A stretch of DNA of 12,549 nt from a bacterium (lineage in GTDB: Bacteria > Bdellovibrionota_C > UBA2361 > OMII01), in the NCBI GenBank assembly GCA_017853915.1, contig JAFMIS010000031.1, positions 1 through 12,549 of the forward strand, given 5' to 3'. Each line of letters starts with the position of its first letter. Position 1 is the stretch's first letter. Shown one piece after another: positions 6,853-12,549 of the stretch. The position numbers and the translations under genes are program-made. The notes beneath the pieces are model-generated. The model was not told the origin of the DNA, searched no databases, and was given only the letters and a program-made list of their open reading frames with translations.

Positions 6853-8068
6853 CGCGCGGGGGGCGCAGCCGACAAGCGCGCGTCTTATTATTCGTGGACT
6901 CTCAACGGTAAGCGCTATCGGCGATACTCAATCGGCGTGGGCGGCAGCACTACGCGCTGAATCCGCTCCTTGCCAAAAGCCGCCACGGCTTAAGGGGCTT
7001 CCTGTATTTCCCCTGGCTGGCCATATCGAAGAGAGAGTAAGGGCTCTCGCCGCCGAACCGCGATACCAGAAGCTCGATCGCACCGCATATCTTGCGCTCC
7101 TTTGCGCGCGCCAAACATTGGATCAGGCTGCAGTAACACTGCCTAGTATCGGTTGTGTATCAATTGGGAGCTCGCGCGGAGCGACTGCGATGCTTGAGGA
7201 GACGATGGCGGGAATGGAATCCTCCGGAAGAGTGCCAACGCATACATCCCCCAGTACGACAGCGGGCACGCTCTCGTCCTGGCTAGCTCAGGATTTGATC
7301 TCGCGCCACGTGGTCCCGTCGACGACGGCCACGATTGCTACCTCGATGACCTGCTCCTCGGCTTTTCACTCACTCCTCGTGGCGCGCAGCTTTGTATTAT
7401 CGGGTATGGCCGAGACAGCCCTCTTTGGAGGGTCAGAGGCGTGCTTGACCCCTTACACGATTGCGCAACTTGAGGCCCTCCGCATCTATTCAGAGTGCCG
7501 GTCCGCTTGGCCGTGTCGTCCCTGCGCCGACGACGATCAGCTCCTTAACTCGGTAACGCTAGGCGAGGGAGCGGGAACCGCGCTCTTGGTGCCATACGAG
7601 GGCGAGCTTCTTGAGGGCGACCTCGAGCTGCTTGGAATCGGATGGTCGATGGAGGAGATCCCCTCGGCTACCGGGATTTCTACCGATGGAGCGGCGTTTG
7701 AGCTGTCAATGAGACAGGCCTTGAGCTCTCTTGCTGACGGGGTCTCAGTTGATCTTGCTATCCTTCACGCGCCCGGTTCCAGAAGAGGAGACGAGGCCGA
7801 ACTCACTGCTGTGAGGAGCGTCCTGGGGAATGTGTCGATTGCCAGTACAAAACACATCACCGGCCACACCTACGGGGCCTCCGGCATGATTAGCCTCGCT
7901 CTAGCCCAATCGCTCCTCAATGGAACCCCCTGGGATGGCTTCCCGTACCCCAATCGGGGCCCGAGGAATACCGCTCGCCCCGCGAGAGCTATCCTTGTAA
8001 ACACCGCCGGTTTTGGCGGTAATGCGATCTCAGTTGTCGTGGGCACCCCGTCTAAGTTAGCCAACTAA
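6842..8068 (+). CDS. Beta-ketoacyl synthase (FabF/KAS II-like), translationally coupled to bioF
   Basis: Ketosynthases condense an acyl chain with malonyl-ACP. I start the gene at the ATG at 6842, where GGAGAG (6833-6838) gives a ribosome site; a longer frame from 6770 is inside bioF. The 408-residue product has the full Cys-His-His set: C171 in TSMTCSSAF, H309 in ILHAPGS, and K337 and H342 in STKHITGHTYGASG. GEGAG (241-245) and NTAGFGGNAISVVV (387-400) are also typical. The first His motif is LHAPGS, not the usual NAHGTST, so it is a divergent subfamily. Overlap with bioF (11 bp) suggests it makes or extends the acyl precursor of BioF, for example in pimeloyl-ACP synthesis; I recall similar ketosynthases in Bacteroidota biotin clusters. 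No bioA, bioB, bioC or bioD is seen here. Confidence 0.88.
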   Translation: MASSARGAQPTSARLIIRGLSTVSAIGDTQSAWAAALRAESAPCQKPPRLKGLPVFPLAGHIEERVRALAAEPRYQKLDRTAYLALLCARQTLDQAAVTLPSIGCVSIGSSRGATAMLEETMAGMESSGRVPTHTSPSTTAGTLSSWLAQDLISRHVVPSTTATIATSMTCSSAFHSLLVARSFVLSGMAETALFGGSEACLTPYTIAQLEALRIYSECRSAWPCRPCADDDQLLNSVTLGEGAGTALLVPYEGELLEGDLELLGIGWSMEEIPSATGISTDGAAFELSMRQALSSLADGVSVDLAILHAPGSRRGDEAELTAVRSVLGNVSIASTKHITGHTYGASGMISLALAQSLLNGTPWDGFPYPNRGPRNTARPARAILVNTAGFGGNAISVVVGTPSKLAN

Positions 8069-8114
8069 GGCGCAAAATTAGCTGAGTTATCAGTCGGAGA
8101 TGGTAGCCAAAGGC

Positions 8115-8143
8115 TTGAATCAGCGCCCGTTTTGGGCTACAAA
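8115..8143 (+). promoter_or_regulatory. Possible sigma70-type promoter for rpmG
   Basis: TTGAAT (8115-8120) and TACAAA (8138-8143) are separated by 17 bp, each matching consensus at four of six positions. The pair sits in the 167-bp spacer after the ketosynthase gene. A predicted leader of about 85 nt would contain a small hairpin, GCGCC (8160-8164) with GGCGC (8172-8176). This is consensus matching only. Confidence 0.35.
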
Positions 8144-8235
8144 TCGGAGTTCTGTCCCAGCGCCCATACGAGGCGCGCGTCCAGAGCGCAAGACAGACGA
8201 GAATTTTAGGGCGCATTATCTTGTAAGGATTCGTT

Positions 8236-8475
8236 ATGGCAAAGGCCGCAAAAGAGACATTCTTCCTCGTTTCAGCAGAGGGCACCGGTTATTTCTACAC
8301 CAACCGCAAGAACAAGAAGAAGGGTAAGGGCGAGACTAAGCTTAAGGTACGTAAGTACGATCCGATCGCTCGCAAGCACGTCCTGTTTGAGGACAAGAAG
8401 CTCTCTAAGTTGAAGAAGAAGTACGCAGCGAGTGCCGCATCTTCAACGACCGAGGGAAATACCGAGTCCAAATAA
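8236..8475 (+). CDS. rpmG: Large ribosomal subunit protein bL33, with extended C-terminus
   Basis: L33 is a small protein of the 50S subunit near the E site. The first 57 or so residues align with E. coli L33: KETFFLVSAEGTGYFYT, KNKKKGKGETKLKVRKYDP and ARKHVLFEDKK. There are no CxxC pairs, so this is the zinc-independent form. The product is 79 residues against about 55 in E. coli; the surplus is a Lys-rich stretch (KLSKLKKKYA) and an Ala/Ser/Thr/Glu tail. AAGGA lies about 6 nt before the ATG. No rpmB partner is adjacent. The P-type ATPase-like gene starts 35 bp downstream with no terminator between, so the two may be cotranscribed. Confidence 0.93.
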   Translation: MAKAAKETFFLVSAEGTGYFYTNRKNKKKGKGETKLKVRKYDPIARKHVLFEDKKLSKLKKKYAASAASSTTEGNTESK

Positions 8476-8510
8476 TTGTCAAAAACTTACAACGAGGGGG
8501 GCGGCGCCGC

Positions 8511-10406
8511 ATGACTGAAACTGCGCGGAACCAAGAGACTCTCGGCCCGGTAGTGGGCCAGGGTGAGGGTACTAGCAACGCATCAGAGAATCGTCAGGCC
8601 GATCCCACCGTTACAAATCCAGAAGCCTCCATTCAAGCAAATTCACTTCGGCGCTCTTCGAGCACCACACGGCTCGTGTCTGGCTGGTTGTGTCTTCTGT
8701 GCGCGACTGGATTCGCGGCAACCCTACAAGGGGCATACGGCGAGGAGCCCCGTAAGCTATTTCTAATTGTATCGACCCTGATAGCAGTTGCCGGTGTGAT
8801 AATCGAGAGCTTTCGTGTGGCGCCGCAGGCGCTGTCCTCACGGCGGGCTCTTTCGCTCGTACCGCTTGCTGGCGTGATGCTTGTAACAGCGAGCTCCCTA
8901 TCTCTTCTCTCAACAACCGGGGCGGAGATTTCTACACTCGCTGTGGTTGCTCCGCTGCTCGCTGTCGCGACGCTGCTCTTCGGTCGTGCGGTAGCTCTGC
9001 GCGGCGCTGCATTGAGCCGGCTCGATAGTGATTACCTATTCCCCCTTGGTAGGCGAATTGGCGCGAATGCTCCACGCGGCACCGTGCTTGAGATTAGAGC
9101 GGGGCACGTCTTATCAGTAGATGCGCGTATCGACAGGGGAAGCGTGGCAGTGGATGAGCGCGTCTTGACCACAGTGCCAGCCTTCAAAGTGCGAGACGAG
9201 GGCGATGTTCTATACGCCGGCTCCGAGGTTCTGGCAGGTGAAGCGGAGGCCACTGCTCTCACATCGGATAGCGATTCGTCGTTGGCGCAGCTTCAGACAG
9301 CTCTACAGCCTATGATAGAGGGCGCTGGTACTGCCCTGGAGAGCGAAGATGCTGGTGCGACTCGCGCGACAGTTCTTGGTTTTCTTTTTCTCGCCGCCGC
9401 GGCGGCGATATTTTGGAACGAGCGCACCCCTGGATACGAAACATGCTTGCTAGCGGCTGGCGCCATCTTACTCGGCGCCAGTATCTGCCAGGTGTCCTCC
9501 TATTTGTACGGTCGGCGTAGGGCCCTCGTTCTTAATTGGCTCTCGCGCGGATACGTTTTTGGTTCAGCCGGCGCGGCAAAACAGCTAGCCGCGGTCTCAC
9601 GAGTTGTATTCGATCAATCCCGAGTGGGTGAGGGTAGCCGATACCATATCACTCATTTCGAGGTTCTCGACGATAGATTATCGAAGGGGGCTCTGTGCGA
9701 CATCCTGGCCTCACTTCTGGGTCGTGCTGAGAGCGCTGACCTCGCCGCTGCGGGTGGATATTGTCGTTGGAACGCCTCGAAGCTCTCGGTGGAGCGCGTT
9801 TTGGAGCTGCGTGAGTATCCGGGCAGGGGAATTTGCGGAACGGTTCATGGAATCGAGTTATCGGTGGGGAATGAGGACTTCTTGGTTGAGCGTGGAATCA
9901 TGGTTCAACCAGCTGATGGCGCTTCTACCGAGAGTGATGCCGATCGTCTTTTGTTGGTGGCGATCGATGACGATGTCGTCGCGCGGTTCTCCGTCACGAC
10001 ATCGCAGGAGTTTCTGATCGAGAGCGAGGATTGCCCAAGCACTCTGCATGGAATTGATGCAGCTCTCTCAAGTGGTGTAGCGCAACACCTAGGTTCTGAC
10101 ACCCTCTTGGTGCGAGGGCCGGAATCAGATCTTGTAGGTCAGACCGGGAGCGTCGATCTTTCGCTCTTCACACCACAGAGCGGCGAAATCCGACCGAGCA
10201 CAGTTGTGGCTCTATCGAATGACCTGACTCAGATCGATCGTCTTGTGGCTGACTGCGCTCGAGATTGCCGAATTGTTGAGCGCACGCGGATACTCCTTGG
10301 GTTTAGCGGGTTGGTGCTCATCGCGTCGGTTTTCTCTGGTCTTATTACCCCTGTGATTCCGCTCGTTTTGCTCGGCCTTGTTTGCGCTAGCCTGAGGCTT
10401 TCCTAG
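8511..10406 (+). CDS. Degenerate P1B-type ATPase-like membrane protein (probable pseudoenzyme)
   Basis: The 631-residue product has the layout of a heavy-metal P-type ATPase. After a polar N-terminus (1-54) with no metal-binding domain come about four membrane spans (56-76, 82-102, 113-134, 141-160). An actuator-like domain (about 187-248: VLEIRAGHVLSVDARI, SVAVDERVLT, DVLYAGSEVL), two spans (about 286-301, 310-333), a cytoplasmic part (365-585) and two final spans (593-630) follow. PGRGICGTVHGIELSVGN (437-454) matches the N-domain strand pattern. Catalytic motifs are lost: TGE reads TTV at 220-222, DKTGT reads DQSRV at 368-372, CPC reads roughly SIC at 324-326, and no HP, TGDN or GDGxND is seen. 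D368 itself remains. GAGGGGG about 10 nt before the ATG supports the start. The long intact frame argues against a decaying gene. Transport is unlikely; a regulatory, binding or scaffold role is inference. Confidence 0.8.
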   Translation: MTETARNQETLGPVVGQGEGTSNASENRQADPTVTNPEASIQANSLRRSSSTTRLVSGWLCLLCATGFAATLQGAYGEEPRKLFLIVSTLIAVAGVIIESFRVAPQALSSRRALSLVPLAGVMLVTASSLSLLSTTGAEISTLAVVAPLLAVATLLFGRAVALRGAALSRLDSDYLFPLGRRIGANAPRGTVLEIRAGHVLSVDARIDRGSVAVDERVLTTVPAFKVRDEGDVLYAGSEVLAGEAEATALTSDSDSSLAQLQTALQPMIEGAGTALESEDAGATRATVLGFLFLAAAAAIFWNERTPGYETCLLAAGAILLGASICQVSSYLYGRRRALVLNWLSRGYVFGSAGAAKQLAAVSRVVFDQSRVGEGSRYHITHFEVLDDRLSKGALCDILASLLGRAESADLAAAGGYCRWNASKLSVERVLELREYPGRGICGTVHGIELSVGNEDFLVERGIMVQPADGASTESDADRLLLVAIDDDVVARFSVTTSQEFLIESEDCPSTLHGIDAALSSGVAQHLGSDTLLVRGPESDLVGQTGSVDLSLFTPQSGEIRPSTVVALSNDLTQIDRLVADCARDCRIVERTRILLGFSGLVLIASVFSGLITPVIPLVLLGLVCASLRLS

Positions 10407-10457
10407 GGCGAGTGGTTGGTGCTAGCATATGGGCGTTTAGCGTGAGGCTGTAACTCT

Positions 10458-10832
10458 ATGTATACATTTGTTTTATCGATTCACATCTTGCTCGCGGTCG
10501 TATTGGTCACGTTGGTTTTGTTACAGCAGGGAAAGGGTGCCGATATCGGCGCTGTTATGAGCGGAGGCGCTAACTCACTCTTCGGAGTAGGCGGCGCATC
10601 CTCAGTTTTGGTACGCATGACTACTTTAATTGCGATCTGCTTCATGCTAACCTCCGTCCTCCTTGTGAAACTGGCTGCGACGGGGAGTGTCCTCGGATCA
10701 AAGTCAGATATCGTTGAAGGCCTCGATCTTAAGGGATTGGAATCGAAGCCGGCGCAACCTCAGAATTCTGCGCCGAGCGCTCCAGCCCCTGAACAGGCTC
10801 AACCGGTGGAGAACGCGCCCGCTGCTCAATGA
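10458..10832 (+). CDS. secG: Protein translocase subunit SecG
   Basis: SecG is the small third subunit of the SecYEG channel in the inner membrane and helps SecA-driven export. The 124-residue product has two membrane helices (about 3-22 and 52-72) joined by the conserved loop LLQQGKGADIGAVMSGGANSL (21-41; given in part: QQGKGADIGA, GGANSLFG). RMTT at 53-56 opens the second helix as usual. The C-terminal tail (75-124) is Pro/Ala/Gln-rich and longer than the core needs, as in many proteobacteria. GTGAGG lies about 11 nt before the ATG. It is 51 bp behind the P-type ATPase-like gene and 22 bp before tRNA-Leu, so all may share a transcript. Confidence 0.94.
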   Translation: MYTFVLSIHILLAVVLVTLVLLQQGKGADIGAVMSGGANSLFGVGGASSVLVRMTTLIAICFMLTSVLLVKLAATGSVLGSKSDIVEGLDLKGLESKPAQPQNSAPSAPAPEQAQPVENAPAAQ

Positions 10833-10854
10833 GCTAGCGATTGCGATACACAAT

Positions 10855-10940
10855 GCCCAGGTGGTGGAATGGTAGACACGCCAGTTTGAGGTGCTGGTGG
10901 CGGAAACGTCGTGGAGGTTCAAGTCCTCTCTTGGGCACCA
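10855..10940 (+). tRNA. leuU: tRNA-Leu (anticodon GAG)
   Basis: The 86-nt gene folds as a class II tRNA. The acceptor stem GCCCAGG (10855-10861) pairs with CTTGGGC (10930-10936), followed by A and an encoded CCA. The anticodon stem CCAGT/GCTGG (10881-10885 / 10893-10897) holds the loop TTGAGGT, anticodon GAG at 10888-10890, reading CUC and CUU. A long variable arm (GGCGGAAACGTC) and the T arm GAGGTTCAAGTCCTC (GAGG/CCTC around TTCAAGT) are present. Both secG before tRNA-Leu(GAG) and the D-loop form match E. coli leuU. A pyrimidine tract (TTTTCTCTCTCTT) starts directly after CCA and may help termination. Confidence 0.96.
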
Positions 10941-11046
10941 TTTTCTCTCTCTTACACTAGTATATCTATATTATATCTCTCTTATACATTGAGAGCGTCT
11001 TTCAAAAGCCTGCGCGCCGCTACGGCGGCGACGGCCGCGAATAAAG
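10941..11046. other. AT-rich spacer between tRNA-Leu and the convergent UPF0173 gene
   Basis: The first 50 bases are a pyrimidine tract and alternating TA-rich run, clearly lower in GC than the neighbours. CTCTC (10977-10981) and GAGAG (10991-10995) can pair around a 9-nt loop. Further on, CGCCG (11015-11019) and CGGCG (11023-11027) form a short GC hairpin close to the end of the minus-strand UPF0173 gene. Either could serve in termination of the converging transcripts, but neither has a clear T-run. No copy of the tRNA 3' end is present, so no integration scar is seen. Confidence 0.5.
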
Positions 11047-11751
11047 CTATACCGACAAGCTCTCGCCCGGTTTTAGCTCACGGTGAGGCACGCCGCGCCG
11101 ATCACATTCGCGCCCAAACTCCTCATATGTTCCGCTAAGGAGATCGAACGTTTTGTAATGAATCGGCATGGCCAGTCCACACCGTAACCACTCGGCCGCC
11201 TGCGCCGCGTCCGCGGGACCCATCGTAAAACGATCGCCGATCGGAAGCATCGCCACCGTGGGTTGATGGCGTTCTCCAAGTATCCTCATATCACCAAACA
11301 GTTCAGTATCACCGGCGTGATAGAGCACCGTTTCTCCCGCCGCTATGATCACACCGCACGCCTCACCCGCGTAGACCGTTCCATGCTTGCCATCGAATGA
11401 GCTGGAATGAAAAGCGTTCGTCAGTGTAATGGCGACGCCCTTGAAATCAACCGAGCCACCCTTGTTCATCGGAATCACCTTGTCCGACGAAATCCCCTCG
11501 GCCACCATAATCATCGCAAGCTCATACGTCGCCGCGATTGACGCACCGGTAGCCTTAGCCACACGAACCGCGTCTCCGGCGTGATCCGAGTGTCCATGAG
11601 TAAGCACTATTAGATCTAACTTTGATGGGGATTGAAGATCGTTCGGGCAGAGAGGATTTCCCTGCAACCATGGATCTACCGCGAGATGAATCCCTGCAAG
11701 CTGTACAAAAACGGCTGAATGTCCTGCATATGTAATCTTGGCGGAAGTCAT
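11047..11751 (-). CDS. UPF0173 metal-dependent hydrolase (metallo-beta-lactamase fold)
   Basis: The 234-residue product is a compact metallo-beta-lactamase-fold hydrolase. It starts ITYAGHSAVFV (6-16), has DPWLQGNP at 26-33 and the metal motif HGHSDH at 52-57. Downstream come NAFHSSSFDG, the metal-site HAGDTELFGDM, LPIGDRFTMGPADAAQAAEWL (in part: IGDRFTMGPADAA), and the last metal ligand in PIHYKTFDLL. These are the hallmarks of the UPF0173 family (YtkL/TM1162-like). The natural substrate is unknown to me. AAGAGG lies 4 nt before the ATG on the minus strand. The gene starts 21 bp after the purN stop and is probably cotranscribed with it; the pairing gives no clear functional clue. Confidence 0.93.
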   Translation of the reverse strand: MTSAKITYAGHSAVFVQLAGIHLAVDPWLQGNPLCPNDLQSPSKLDLIVLTHGHSDHAGDAVRVAKATGASIAATYELAMIMVAEGISSDKVIPMNKGGSVDFKGVAITLTNAFHSSSFDGKHGTVYAGEACGVIIAAGETVLYHAGDTELFGDMRILGERHQPTVAMLPIGDRFTMGPADAAQAAEWLRCGLAMPIHYKTFDLLSGTYEEFGRECDRRGVPHRELKPGESLSV

Positions 11752-11772
11752 GTGGCCTCTTAAAAAGTAAAG

Positions 11773-12429
11773 TTACTCGCTATCGTTTGAAAGCCGAAAT
11801 CCTCGCTCCTTGGCCTCCTGACGAACACGAGAGCTATACTGCACGCGAGCATTACAGAGCGATATCTCGCTCCCCGCAAGATGCCCAATCACCCAAGGAT
11901 ACAGCTCGTGCTCTAGGGCTAGCGTTCGCTCAGCAAGTGACTCCGGGTTGTCGTTGGGGGCCACCGCCAGGCTCGCCTGCGCGATGATCGCCCCGGTATC
12001 GACCCCCGCGTCGACATAGTGGACCGTGCAGCCGTGCTGAGTCTCACCAGACGCTATCACACGCTGGTGTGTATCGAGCCCTGGAAACTTAGGTAGGAGC
12101 GAGGGGTGAATATTAACCAGCCGACCCTGGAATGCCGCTATAAACGTGGGCGGAAGGACAACCATAAAGCCCGCCAGCGCGACGAGGTCGGGCTGTGTGG
12201 CGCTCACGGCGTCCCGCACACCATCCTTAAAGGCTGATAGCGAGGGGTACTCCTCGCGCTCGACTATCGTGACCGGGATTGCGCGCTCTCTGGCCCAGGC
12301 TACCCCCGCGGCATCCCTCTTGTTGCTCACAACGGCGCCAATTCGATAACCACGCGCGCGGTTGAAGAGGTTGATAAGGTTACTGCCGCGACCTGATATC
12401 AAAACTGTAACTGATGGAATACCATCCAT
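11773..12429 (-). CDS. purN: Phosphoribosylglycinamide formyltransferase
   Basis: PurN transfers a formyl group from 10-formyl-THF to GAR, giving FGAR, the third step of purine synthesis. The 218-residue product is close to E. coli PurN (212). VLISGRGSNL (9-18) binds the phosphate of GAR. The catalytic triad is N106 and H108 in NIHPSLLPKFPG and D144 in VDAGVDTGAII, at the same numbers as in E. coli. HQRVIASGETQHGCTVHYVD (121-140) is the conserved folate-side segment. The ATG at 12429 gives the expected N-terminus; no good ribosome site precedes it. purM, its usual neighbour, is not visible; the UPF0173 gene follows instead. Confidence 0.96.
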   Translation of the reverse strand: MDGIPSVTVLISGRGSNLINLFNRARGYRIGAVVSNKRDAAGVAWARERAIPVTIVEREEYPSLSAFKDGVRDAVSATQPDLVALAGFMVVLPPTFIAAFQGRLVNIHPSLLPKFPGLDTHQRVIASGETQHGCTVHYVDAGVDTGAIIAQASLAVAPNDNPESLAERTLALEHELYPWVIGHLAGSEISLCNARVQYSSRVRQEAKERGFRLSNDSE

Positions 12430-12517
12430 AGAGACACACCGGTTTGGGCCAGATACGAGGTTTTTGACCTGCAGAGCTAATTTCTTTGGCGCACCCGACC
12501 TAACTCGTATAGGCTAG

Positions 12518-12547
12518 ACTGTATGAGATATCTCTTCGCATTGTCAC
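12518..12547 (-). promoter_or_regulatory. Possible purN promoter with embedded palindrome
   Basis: On the minus strand GTGACA (12542-12547) and TACAGT (12518-12523) are separated by 18 bp, matching the -35 and -10 consensus at five and four of six positions. The spacer contains the perfect 10-bp palindrome GAGATATCTC (12525-12534), a possible operator. The predicted leader before purN is about 85 nt. The evidence is consensus matching at the window edge, so it is weak. Confidence 0.3.
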
Positions 12548-12549
12548 CC
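12523..12549 (+). CDS. Possible start of a plus-strand gene, cut by the window edge
   Basis: An ATG at 12523 opens a frame of nine codons (MRYLFALSP) that runs off the window. The basic and hydrophobic beginning would fit a signal peptide. There is no Shine-Dalgarno sequence before it, although TATAGG at 12509-12514 might act as a -10 too close to the ATG for a normal leader. It could equally be non-coding sequence upstream of purN. Confidence 0.2.

Noticed and set aside
8511..10406. Active copper or zinc exporter
   Set aside because: The TGE, DKTGT, CPC and GDGxND motifs required for transport are missing, and there is no metal-binding N-terminal domain.
10855..11046. Integrated element at the 3' end of tRNA-Leu
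   Set aside because: No integrase and no repeat of the tRNA 3' end are found in the window.
10911..11138. 75-codon plus-strand frame starting inside tRNA-Leu
   Set aside because: It begins in the tRNA and runs antisense into the UPF0173 gene; a shadow frame.

Overview
The window is a gene-dense bacterial chromosome segment, moderately GC-rich, with fourteen supportable coding regions, one of them cut by the left edge. It also holds one tRNA gene. No insertion sequence, prophage, integrase or CRISPR array is visible. Several details point to a Gram-negative, non-Firmicute bacterium, but the phylum cannot be fixed by eye. The L33 is zinc-independent, a tRNA-Leu(GAG) lies just behind secG as in many proteobacteria, the glycogen branching enzyme is of the eukaryotic type, and the TyrRS start resembles the 'WRGLLxD...GNL' type I associate with Bacteroidota/Chlamydiota-like lineages.

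Left part (1-3742): the 3' half of a branching enzyme gene converges on, and overlaps by 11 bp, a minus-strand FAD amine-oxidase/desaturase-type gene. After a 266-bp divergent spacer comes tcdA, whose product cyclises t6A to ct6A in tRNA. Two tandem hairpins (3274-3360), each with a T-run on the minus strand, then close a small minus-strand gene for a single-pass coiled-coil protein of unknown role.

Middle part (3883-8068): on the minus strand tyrS is followed 5 bp later by a stand-alone KOW-like plus Smr protein that matches only the C-terminal end of MutS2. A 121-bp divergent spacer with three 21-bp tandem repeats separates tyrS from a plus-strand pair, bioF and a FabF-like ketosynthase overlapping it by 11 bp. 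The pair suggests local provision of, or substitution in, the pimeloyl/acyl precursor chemistry of biotin synthesis, or a related 2-oxoamine synthase pathway.

Right part (8236-12549): rpmG (L33) is followed by a 631-codon gene whose product has the layout of a P1B-type metal ATPase but has lost the catalytic motifs that can be checked. It is the strongest candidate here for something undescribed. Then come secG, tRNA-Leu(GAG), and on the minus strand purN followed by a UPF0173 metallo-hydrolase. The last 27 bases may start another plus-strand gene.

Most of the window is housekeeping: translation, tRNA modification, Sec export, purine, biotin and glycogen metabolism. The unusual items are the P-type ATPase-like pseudoenzyme, the tyrS/bioF repeats, the QVGN variant of the TyrRS HIGH motif, and the detached MutS2-like tail.
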